NCBI RefSeq assembly: GCF_003626695.1
Contig: NZ_RBAH01000016.1
Coordinates: forward strand, 62,001 to 126,000
Direction: 5' to 3'
Origin: Paenibacillus ginsengarvi
Lineage (GTDB): Bacteria; Bacillota; Bacilli; Paenibacillales; NBRC-103111
DNA: 64,000 nucleotides
Under the pieces are notes generated by a model. The model did no database searches, had not been told where the DNA came from, and saw nothing but the letters and a program-made list of their open reading frames with translations. The number at the start of each line of letters is the position of its first letter. Position 1 is the first letter of the stretch. The translations under genes were made by a program, and so were the position numbers. Positions 16,325 through 22,723 of the stretch are shown piece after piece.

Positions 16325-17561
16325 TTTTATATTTCTCCTTCCAATCGAACCGCCATCCAATCGTAGGTATATTGGATAATTGATAGAATTGTCCGTTGCT
16401 CAATTCAGAATCTAGTGGAGTTTCATCCAAAACTAGTTCTTTTTTTCTAATCTCATCCAAACACCTTAGCCCAGCGCGTACAATAGCCTTTTCTGTTGGA
16501 ACAGTATTGTCTATTTCAATGTCTAGTTTAATATCCCTATGCACTTCATCATATGTGTTACTCCATTTTGTAACACAATCATTGTCAAAATGCTCCAATT
16601 GCTCTTTAACAACAAGCCCTCTTTTTAGCCAGTCTGATTTATGATTGTTGGTTCTTAACATTTGGCTAGCAAGACGTAGTTTTTCAGGCATTGAGTTCTT
16701 ATCGATAGCGTGAATATCTGCTAATTGAGTAATGAAAAGTTGCTCGTCAATCGATTTGTTAAAGTGCACCAAGTCATTATTTATAGGGAGTTTATCGTTC
16801 CTACCTTTGTCAAACAAAACGTGATAATCTCTGTAGAATTCAGCGAAGCTAATTACATTTTTAATATTTTTCTTGGTATTAATATAATTCCGCTTCCTTA
16901 GATTGCTATCCAGAGCATTAAAAACATCTTCTATTTTTGATTCCTTCACGAGTTTAGCTTTAATACGTTTCTTAATCATTGCAATAAGATCATCTTGTTC
17001 TAACTCAAATTCAAGTTTGGAAATAAATAATTCAAGCCATTTCTTAGACTGTCCTTCTACATCTTCCATATAGCCTTTTATTATTGGATCAGATGTCCCT
17101 TTAATTAATAACGCTAAATAATTTCTAAAATCAGTTATAGTTATTTTCTTTTGCTTGCATTCTTTGACTTTCTTTAAGAAAGTATTTTTTTGATTATTTG
17201 ATTTGTTTGATACTAGGATAAAAGATGTATTTTCAATAAAAGCCAATCTTGCCTCTGCTACTTTCCTACCGTCTAATGGATCATTAATCATTTTAGTCCA
17301 GTTACTTAGGCTTTTCCAGATATCAATATCCCTTTCAGTGATATTGATTGATTGTCCTTGGGAATTTTGTTGCACTGTATGCTTAACTTGAATTAGTACT
17401 TGAGCATTATCTGGTAATTCCAAGTGCACATCATCTTTGACTTCAATGCCTATTTTCTCTCCTTCTTCTAAACCCAAAAGTTGATAAAGGAAATAATAAT
17501 ATTGATAGTCAAATCCTATAGACTTATTATCGGCAGTTGTTTTTTCTTGAAAAGTGGTCAT
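16308..17561 (-). CDS. ABC-3C effector: PD-(D/E)XK-like nuclease with ABC-3C C-terminal domain
   Basis: A 417-residue first gene of the island operon. The N-terminus (GFDYQYYYFLYQLL, then IGIEVKDDVHLEL and VLIQVKHT) resembles Cap4/DUF4297-type dsDNA endonucleases. Candidate catalytic residues are Glu40, Asp43/44 and the Q58-V59-K60 pair. The C-terminal ~130 residues (WSNTYDEVHRDI, then GQFYQLSNIPTIGWRFDWKEKYK) match the C-terminal domain of ABC-three-component systems. ATG 17561 is chosen because AGAGGTG lies 6 nt upstream. The protein probably cleaves DNA when released by the ATPase. Target and trigger are unknown. Confidence 0.8.
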   Translation of the reverse strand: MTTFQEKTTADNKSIGFDYQYYYFLYQLLGLEEGEKIGIEVKDDVHLELPDNAQVLIQVKHTVQQNSQGQSINITERDIDIWKSLSNWTKMINDPLDGRKVAEARLAFIENTSFILVSNKSNNQKNTFLKKVKECKQKKITITDFRNYLALLIKGTSDPIIKGYMEDVEGQSKKWLELFISKLEFELEQDDLIAMIKKRIKAKLVKESKIEDVFNALDSNLRKRNYINTKKNIKNVISFAEFYRDYHVLFDKGRNDKLPINNDLVHFNKSIDEQLFITQLADIHAIDKNSMPEKLRLASQMLRTNNHKSDWLKRGLVVKEQLEHFDNDCVTKWSNTYDEVHRDIKLDIEIDNTVPTEKAIVRAGLRCLDEIRKKELVLDETPLDSELSNGQFYQLSNIPTIGWRFDWKEKYKNEPPK

Positions 17562-17935
17562 CTGCAACACCTCTAGAGAATCTTTGATTTAATCTTAATC
17601 CTTTATTCACAATGTAAAGAAAGTCCTACTTATGTTTCAAATCCCCACGTACAATTGATATAGACAGTTTATTAATCCAAATTATCTATATCTATACAGA
17701 ATTCAATCTTTTTCGACCAAATCCTTCCAAACGAATGTTCTGTTTATAGTACTTTAAACCCTTAGTTTTCTCCCTATCAGGGGCTTATCGAGTGACCATA
17801 GAATCAATTATTTAGCTATCATAATAGTTGATCAGCTTATTAGGCACGAGCTCTTAAACTCATTTTAGTTTTGGAATGCATGGTAATTAGGATTAAATAA
17901 ATTGCAAAACAAACGTATTCTCATATGATAGTAGT

Positions 17936-18071
17936 TCCTACCCTGTCAAGATGTGAAGTGGTGGTCGGTACGCTAAGGCGGGACTGGCGCAATGCTAGTC
18001 ATTTCAAGGGTTTTGGCGCATATTTCCCAACCGCTTAAAATCACAAGGAGATACAAAAATTTAACCAAATC
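17936..18071 (+). repeat. 136-bp direct repeat, right copy
   Basis: Second copy of the repeat at 13741-13876, with one mismatch. It sits about 375 bp upstream of the first ABC-3C gene and directly abuts the integrase remnant region. The stretch 17562-17935 between is AT-rich; I see no gene in it and no convincing promoter match. Confidence 0.9.
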
Positions 18072-18107
18072 GCTATTGCAACAAGTTGACGATAATATAT
18101 ACATTAA

Positions 18108-18428
18108 GAACACCAAACTCAGTATGTTGATTTTCTTAAAGGCGAATGGCTGGATAGCAAAGCTTTAAAATTGCGTCCCGTCACATTGGGAACATATAAA
18201 CATATTCCGAATATTTGTTTTCATGACTTACGGCATACCGTTGCCACGTTAATGTTAAGTCGCAATATCAATCCTAAGGTAGTCAAGGAAATATTGGGCC
18301 ATTCTGACATTCGTGTAACTCTGGACACGTACAGCCATGTCTTACCTTCCGTTCACAAAGAAACCGCAAAAAATTCGGCAGTATGCTTTTTGGTTGACTT
18401 TAGGTTTGAGTCTTGGGTTTGTCGCTAA
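18108..18428 (+). pseudogene. Tyrosine recombinase remnant with internal deletion
   Basis: The frame opens after a stop at 18105-18107 and reads TQYVDFLKGEWLDSKALKLRPVTLGTYKHI, the start of a core-binding (SAM-like) domain. It then jumps straight to FHDLRHTVATLML and ILGHSDIRVTLDTYSHVLP, the catalytic C-terminus with the H-x-x-R motif, His and the nucleophile Tyr. About 200 residues, including the first catalytic Arg, are missing, and no start with a ribosome site is present. This is a broken island integrase. It lies next to a tRNA gene, the usual place for such integrases. Confidence 0.8.
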
Positions 18429-18534
18429 ATCAAGCAAACTCCCTGAAATAAACTTCGAATCGCTATAGTCGATTCAATAATGATTCTTCCTCAATTGACC
18501 GCATTCATCCAAGTGTTGATATGAGTCATAATAG

Positions 18535-18570
18535 TCGCCTTGCCCTTATTAAAAGGACAAGGCGATTTCA
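18535..18570 (+). terminator. Terminator after the integrase remnant
   Basis: Stem TCGCCTTGCCCTT / AAAGGACAAGGCGA with one mismatch and a short ATTA-type loop, then TTTCATTTTT. It lies about 105 bp beyond the end of the integrase remnant, same strand. Confidence 0.7.
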
Positions 18571-18688
18571 TTTTTGTCGAGGAATACGATGCTCTGAAAC
18601 TCTCAAAGGAATATCGAAAGTCCTGATTTTTCACCAAAAAAGTCGTCAGTGTGACCACGACCCAAAATCAACGCCGCTTCGGACATAG

Positions 18689-18728
18689 AAAAAACCACCA
18701 AACACTCGGAATCCCTTGTGTTTAGCGG
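18689..18728 (-). terminator. Terminator downstream of the tRNA-Ala-like gene
   Basis: On the minus strand an 11-bp stem (CCGCTAAACAC / GTGTTTGGTGG, two wobble pairs) is followed by six T. It starts 13 bp after the tRNA 3' end, as expected for its own transcription stop. Confidence 0.65.
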
Positions 18729-18740
18729 CTTTCTTTTGTA

Positions 18741-18813
18741 TGGAGCCTAGGGGGATCGAACCCCTGACCTAGCCACTGCCAGCGATACGCTCTACCGACT
18801 GAGCTATGGCCCC
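18741..18813 (-). tRNA. tRNA-Ala(GGC)-like gene, chimeric and possibly non-functional
   Basis: The 73-nt sequence has the acceptor start GGGGCCA, D-arm GCTCAGTCGGTAGAGC, anticodon loop CTGGCAG (anticodon GGC) and T-arm AGGGGTTCGATCCCCCT, with discriminator A and no encoded CCA. Two parts do not pair: the anticodon stem TATCG / TGGCT (mismatches at 27-43 and 28-42) and A7 with A66 in the acceptor stem. The 3' half would instead suit a tRNA with acceptor GGAGCCT and stem AGCCA. A properly paired 3' anticodon stem (CGATG) is found in the fragment at 13558-13581. This suggests an integration crossover in the anticodon loop. Confidence 0.6.
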
Positions 18814-18907
18814 AAATATTATTGATCAGATTTTCAAGGCTAACGGCCCATGAAATTGAACGTATAAAGCTTTACTGAAGCTATTTATTACAGTTAGCTT
18901 GAAAACC

Positions 18908-18937
18908 AAAAAGCCACGAAGAAATCCCTTCGCAGCC
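18908..18937 (-). terminator. Terminator of the two-component operon
   Basis: On the minus strand GGCTGCGAAG and CTTCGTGGC pair with a 2-nt internal mismatch around a short loop, followed by TTTTTGG, just past the response-regulator stop at 18944. Confidence 0.6.
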
Positions 18938-18943
18938 CTCCCC

Positions 18944-19645
18944 CTACCCCTCACCTCCATCACGCACCTTATGGATAAAAGGCATCAAATTAAGATCCCG
19001 CAGCAGCGCGACAACTTCTTTCGTCCTTTTCTTGTTAAACTTCTTCAATATGACGTTAATTTGCGACTTGATCGTGGACAGCTCGACCTGCCGGTCTTTG
19101 GCGATCTCGGCGATTTTCATCTCGCTTTGCAAAAGCTCCAGAATCGCCAGTTCGGAAGGGGTGAGCTGGGACACGATGACGGCCGCCTTCAGGAAGCTTT
19201 CCTCGTTGCGGCGGATGCGCGTGAATTCGTTTTTGATTTTGTAAGCCACTTCGGGCCGCACCTGCACGATGCCCTCATGGGCTTTGCGGATGCTGCTTAC
19301 GACTTCGGAGGAAGGGCTTGTTTTGAGCAGGTAGTCGACCGCCCCCGTCTCGAACGCGCCAAATACGGTTTCATCGTCTTCGTGTACGGTCAGAAACACG
19401 ATTTTGATATCCGGGTGGTTGCTCAGCACGGTCATAGCCGTCACGATCCCGTCATGCTTGAAATCCATCTCGATGTCCATCAAGATCAGGTCGACGTCGC
19501 GCGAGGCGACAAGCTCCAGCACTTCCCGGCCGCTGGACGCCTGCCCGACCACCTCCATATCCGTTTCCTTGCCGATCAACTCGCAAAAATGTTCCCGCAG
19601 CACCTGCAAATCTTCGGCCACGATAATGCGTATCCGTTCTGTCAT
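18944..19645 (-). CDS. Response regulator, NarL/LuxR type
   Basis: A 233-residue protein with an N-terminal receiver domain (phosphoacceptor Asp57 in LILMDIEM, switch Thr in FLTVHED, Lys in YLLKTSP). The C-terminal LuxR-like helix-turn-helix is SQLTPSELAILELLQSEMKIAEIAKDRQVELSTIKSQINVILKKFNKK. The ending FNKKRTKEVVALLRDLNLM is somewhat different from standard NarL. It lies 2 bp after the sensor kinase stop, so the pair is co-translated. No adjacent non-regulatory target is obvious, since the next genes belong to the island on one side and to panD on the other. Confidence 0.9.
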   Translation of the reverse strand: MTERIRIIVAEDLQVLREHFCELIGKETDMEVVGQASSGREVLELVASRDVDLILMDIEMDFKHDGIVTAMTVLSNHPDIKIVFLTVHEDDETVFGAFETGAVDYLLKTSPSSEVVSSIRKAHEGIVQVRPEVAYKIKNEFTRIRRNEESFLKAAVIVSQLTPSELAILELLQSEMKIAEIAKDRQVELSTIKSQINVILKKFNKKRTKEVVALLRDLNLMPFIHKVRDGGEG

Positions 19646-19647
19646 CT

Positions 19648-21183
19648 TTAGTCCTCCACGATGTCTTCATCCAATATATATAGCGGAAGTATGATCTGCA
19701 GCGTCGTTCCTTCGCCCGGCTTGCTATCCAGATGAATGCGGCCGTAATGTCCCCTTACGATATGTTTCACGTAGGAGAGGCCGACTCCCCAGTTTTTCGT
19801 CGTGTTTTTGCTCGTGTAGAACGGATCGAATACCGTTTCGTGAAGCTTCTCCGGTATGCCCGGCCCGTTGTCGGCCACTTGAATGATCGCCCATTTCCCT
19901 TCCCGGTACGCCGAAATGGTCACCTCTCCCTGCTGCGGCGGAACGATCGCCTCGATCGCGTTCAGCAGCACGTTATGGATCGCTTCGCTCATATGCTCGG
20001 CGTCGACGAGCACCGTAACGCTGCGGTCGGGCAACTGGCAATCCAGACGGATATGCTCCGGCACCAGCAGCAGGCGATCCACCGTTTGTTGCAGCAGGTC
20101 GGCAACCCGGTACGGCTTGAGCTGCAAATGATTCGTTTTAAAAGACTGGTACAGCCGGTCCAGCCGCTGCAGCGTATGTCCGACGATATCCTCCGCCTGA
20201 GCGAGCGGATTAGTACCGCGAACCGGAGATGTCATCTTGTCCGCTTGCGCCGGTTGCCCCGATGAAGTCTGCTGCTCGGCGGCTTGCCGGATGAGGAGCT
20301 GGATCATGATCAGCTGATTTTTGATCGCATGGGTGAATACGCGCGCGCCCATATTGGCCGTCTTCAGCTTCCGCTCGAGCTGCAGGTCGGCTTTGCCCAT
20401 CTTCATCTCGACTTCGGTATACCGCCATATCGACAGCAGGCTGATCAGCGACAGTACCCCGGTGAAACCGATGCTCAAGTACCATTCCGGCAGCGTCAGC
20501 GGTGGATTGAAGTTGGAGAAATCCGAGTACAGCACGTAATACGTCCGCACGTCAAACACTTGCAGCGGCCCCATAAAGCCCAGGTAAAAATAAAACAGCA
20601 CGAGCGAAAACACGCCGAGCAGGATGAATTTCCCCTGCCGCTTCACCCACGGCACGGTCACCTTGCGGTATTTCCATATCATCACCGCGATGGCGACTAC
20701 GGCCGAGACGACGATCCAGCCCCGCGTCACCCAGCCGATCATATACGTGTATTTGCGCTCCAGCACCGTCAGCGCCAGCCGATAGAGCTCCGGCTCGTAA
20801 AACAAAATGTTGGCGATCGGCAAAATCAGGTTAAGCGCATACACTTTCCACAATTCTCGAAACGGCCGATAGGTCGCGACCGATACCGACAAGCCGATCA
20901 GGCTGAAAATGAACAGCGAACGGCCCACCGTAATCATCCGGCTTATTCCTTCGATATCGATCGGCGAATGGAGCAGCAGATTGCGGATCGTATCGTTGAA
21001 GAACAGCACGATATTAACTTTGTAGTAAAAGCCCCCGTATTTGGCGATGAACAGGATCAGCCCGGCCATGCTGAGAAACCAGCCGATCAGCATGCTGCCC
21101 ATCCAGTAGGCGGACGGATTGCGCGCCTTCGAGATGAAAAGCGTAATCGCCGCGGTCATCAGGAATATAAGCAAAATCGTCAA
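19648..21183 (-). CDS. Membrane sensor histidine kinase
   Basis: A 511-residue kinase. Several N-terminal transmembrane helices (MTILLIFLMTAAITLF, WMGSMLIGWFLSMAGLILFIA, LFIFSLIGLSVSVA, LILPIANILF and others to about residue 250) form the sensor part. The H-box is FTHAIKNQLIMIQLL near residue 295. The ATPase domain has N-box LLNAIEAI, G1 DNGPGIPEKLHETVFDPFYTSK and G2 GVGLSYVKHIV. TTG start at 21183 behind AAGGTGA. It should phosphorylate the partner regulator. The signal is unknown; the many helices suggest sensing at or in the membrane. Confidence 0.88.
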   Translation of the reverse strand: MTILLIFLMTAAITLFISKARNPSAYWMGSMLIGWFLSMAGLILFIAKYGGFYYKVNIVLFFNDTIRNLLLHSPIDIEGISRMITVGRSLFIFSLIGLSVSVATYRPFRELWKVYALNLILPIANILFYEPELYRLALTVLERKYTYMIGWVTRGWIVVSAVVAIAVMIWKYRKVTVPWVKRQGKFILLGVFSLVLFYFYLGFMGPLQVFDVRTYYVLYSDFSNFNPPLTLPEWYLSIGFTGVLSLISLLSIWRYTEVEMKMGKADLQLERKLKTANMGARVFTHAIKNQLIMIQLLIRQAAEQQTSSGQPAQADKMTSPVRGTNPLAQAEDIVGHTLQRLDRLYQSFKTNHLQLKPYRVADLLQQTVDRLLLVPEHIRLDCQLPDRSVTVLVDAEHMSEAIHNVLLNAIEAIVPPQQGEVTISAYREGKWAIIQVADNGPGIPEKLHETVFDPFYTSKNTTKNWGVGLSYVKHIVRGHYGRIHLDSKPGEGTTLQIILPLYILDEDIVED

Positions 21184-21282
21184 AGGATCACCTTGCTTGC
21201 GCTTTAATATGATTTTATTTTACCACAACACGGGCGAATTCCCTCATCTGGCCTAAGGCGGCGGGACTATGCTCGTGAGAGT

Positions 21283-21420
21283 GGGAGCGGAGTGGAACAT
21301 TTGCATCTGGAGCAGCGAAGCGGTCGCCTTTACAAGCGGATTCCTACCTTAACAGTTCCCAATCCAAGGAATCTGATTGTAAGAGCGAGCGGAAGATCGA
21401 ATGTTTCCGCAGCGGCCGTT
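21283..21420 (-). repeat. Intergenic hairpin repeat, copy C (inverted)
   Basis: The reverse complement matches copy A along its whole length, including ACGGCCGCTGCGGAAACATT, the GCTCTTACAATC arm and the GGCGACCGCTTCGCTGCTCC block. The central arms are less perfect than in copy A (GATTCC and GGAATCC survive). It fills most of the 368-bp gap between the sensor kinase and panD. Confidence 0.75.
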
Positions 21421-21486
21421 TGACTAGATGTAATGGTTCTTCTGCCCTGCCTTCCCCGCATGAACCTATCGCCCCGCATCCACATA

Positions 21487-21505
21487 ATGTACTGAAGGAG
21501 TACAT
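21487..21505. promoter_or_regulatory. Palindrome ahead of panD
   Basis: ATGTACT-gaagg-AGTACAT is a perfect 7-bp inverted repeat about 50 bp upstream of the panD start. It may be an operator or a leader hairpin; no regulator is assigned. Confidence 0.35.
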
Positions 21506-21551
21506 CCGTTCATCCGTGTCCTACGGGATACCGAGAGGAGAAACAAGTTCG

Positions 21552-21980
21552 ATGCAAAGATTGATGTGCAAAGGCAAAATCCATCGGGCAACGGTTACGG
21601 AAGCGAATCTCGACTACGTAGGCAGCATTACGATCGATTCGCTGCTGATGAAGGCGGCCCGCATCCAGCCTTATGAAATCGTGCAAGTCACCAATCTGCG
21701 CAACGCGACCCGCTGGAAAACATACGCATTGCCCGGCGGCGACGGCACGGGCCAAATCTGCCTGAACGGTCCTCCGGCGCATTTGTTTCAGCCCGGCGAC
21801 CTGGTCATCATTTTAAGCATGGGGATGTTCGACGAGAAGGAGCTTCTCGAGCTCGTGCCGACCGTCGTGTTCGTTGACCGCGACAACCGGATCGAGAAAT
21901 GCGAGGACCACCGCTTGTTTAACGAGAAAGGGGATATCAACTGGGATGAGCTACGGCCACAACAAATGGACCAAATATAA
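21552..21980 (+). CDS. panD: Aspartate 1-decarboxylase proenzyme
   Basis: A 142-residue enzyme making beta-alanine from aspartate for pantothenate and CoA synthesis. The self-cleavage site G24-S25 lies in YVGSITID, giving the pyruvoyl group on Ser25. Lys9, Tyr22, Arg54 (NATRWKTY) and Tyr58, the expected active-site residues, are all present. The protein is about 15 residues longer than the usual 127, with a C-terminal tail HRLFNEKGDINWDELRPQQ. ATG 21552 lies 11 nt after GAGAGGAG. The usual partners panB and panC are absent here. Its 3' end overlaps the next gene by 35 bp. Confidence 0.93.
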   Translation: MQRLMCKGKIHRATVTEANLDYVGSITIDSLLMKAARIQPYEIVQVTNLRNATRWKTYALPGGDGTGQICLNGPPAHLFQPGDLVIILSMGMFDEKELLELVPTVVFVDRDNRIEKCEDHRLFNEKGDINWDELRPQQMDQI

Positions 21981-22674
21981 GCTTCTGCGCCGGTCATCCA
22001 GGCTCGCTTCCGCCTTACCCCGCACCTCGAGACTGACACGGCGAAGCTTGAACTCGTACTTGGAGCGCTTCGGCAAAGTGATCATCAAGCCGTCGAACAG
22101 CGCGGGAGGCAGCCGCGTCATTCAAATATCTCCTGTGGGCAACGGACGCTATGAAGTTCATGATGGTAAACGCACCAGCACGGTGAAGGGCCGCAGGGCC
22201 GTCTACGCATACGCACAACGCAAAACGAAAGGCGGGAAGCCGATCGTCCAGCGCAGAATCGCGCTCGCCAGGGTGAACGGTAAACCGTTTGACGTGCGGG
22301 TCATGGTGCAAAAAAAGCGAAAATCCAGATGGACTGTTACGGGGACGCTCGCGAAAATTGCCGGCCCGGGTTATATTATCACGAACACGGCTCGCAGCAA
22401 CGGGAAGGTTGTGCCCGTATCCACCGCGATCCGCAGGTCCGGGCTGCGACCCGGCAGCCGGATAAAGGGCAAGCTGAAATCGACTGCGATGAAGGCGGTC
22501 AGGCAGCTCCATAAGTATTATCCGATCGATACGGTCGGGATGGATATGGGCGTCGACACGAAGGGAAAAGTGTGGATTATCGAGGCCAACTTCAAGCCGG
22601 CCAAAAGCTTGTTTCGAAAACTGAAAGATAAGAGCGCGTACAGACGGATCATGTCGTATTACAGGCAGCGTTAA
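21946..22674 (+). CDS. YheC/YheD family spore-coat-associated ATP-grasp protein
   Basis: A 242-residue very basic protein. RFGKVIIKPSNSAGGSRVIQI near residue 45 is the ATP-binding region and KVWIIEANFKPAKSLFRKL near 210 the metal-binding end of an ATP-grasp fold, as in Bacillus YheC/YheD proteins found with the spore coat. ATG 21946 (MSYGHNKWTK) is preferred, behind AAAGGGG about 12 nt upstream. The gene begins inside panD, so the two are translationally coupled. It is shorter than typical YheC/D proteins (around 360-450 residues), which often have an extra N-terminal domain. The substrate is unknown. Confidence 0.8.
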   Translation: MSYGHNKWTKYKLLRRSSRLASALPRTSRLTRRSLNSYLERFGKVIIKPSNSAGGSRVIQISPVGNGRYEVHDGKRTSTVKGRRAVYAYAQRKTKGGKPIVQRRIALARVNGKPFDVRVMVQKKRKSRWTVTGTLAKIAGPGYIITNTARSNGKVVPVSTAIRRSGLRPGSRIKGKLKSTAMKAVRQLHKYYPIDTVGMDMGVDTKGKVWIIEANFKPAKSLFRKLKDKSAYRRIMSYYRQR

Positions 22675-22678
22675 AAAC

Positions 22679-22713
22679 GAAAGGACCTTCGCCACTTTGG
22701 AAGGTCCTTTCCT
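22679..22713. terminator. Bidirectional Rho-independent terminator
   Basis: Stem GAAAGGACCTTC / GAAGGTCCTTTC around a 9-nt loop, between the convergent yheC-like gene and the ABC exporter operon. Confidence 0.88.
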
Positions 22714-22723
22714 TATGCGCCTC

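Noticed and set aside
17562-17700. Promoter for the ABC-3C operon (TTTACA at 17613-17618, minus strand)
   Set aside because: A -35-like TTTACA exists, but no acceptable -10 lies at 16-18 bp. Left unassigned.
21874-21945. Longer N-terminus for the YheC-like gene
   Set aside because: The extra 24 codons lie fully within panD in another frame, and the better ribosome site is before ATG 21946.
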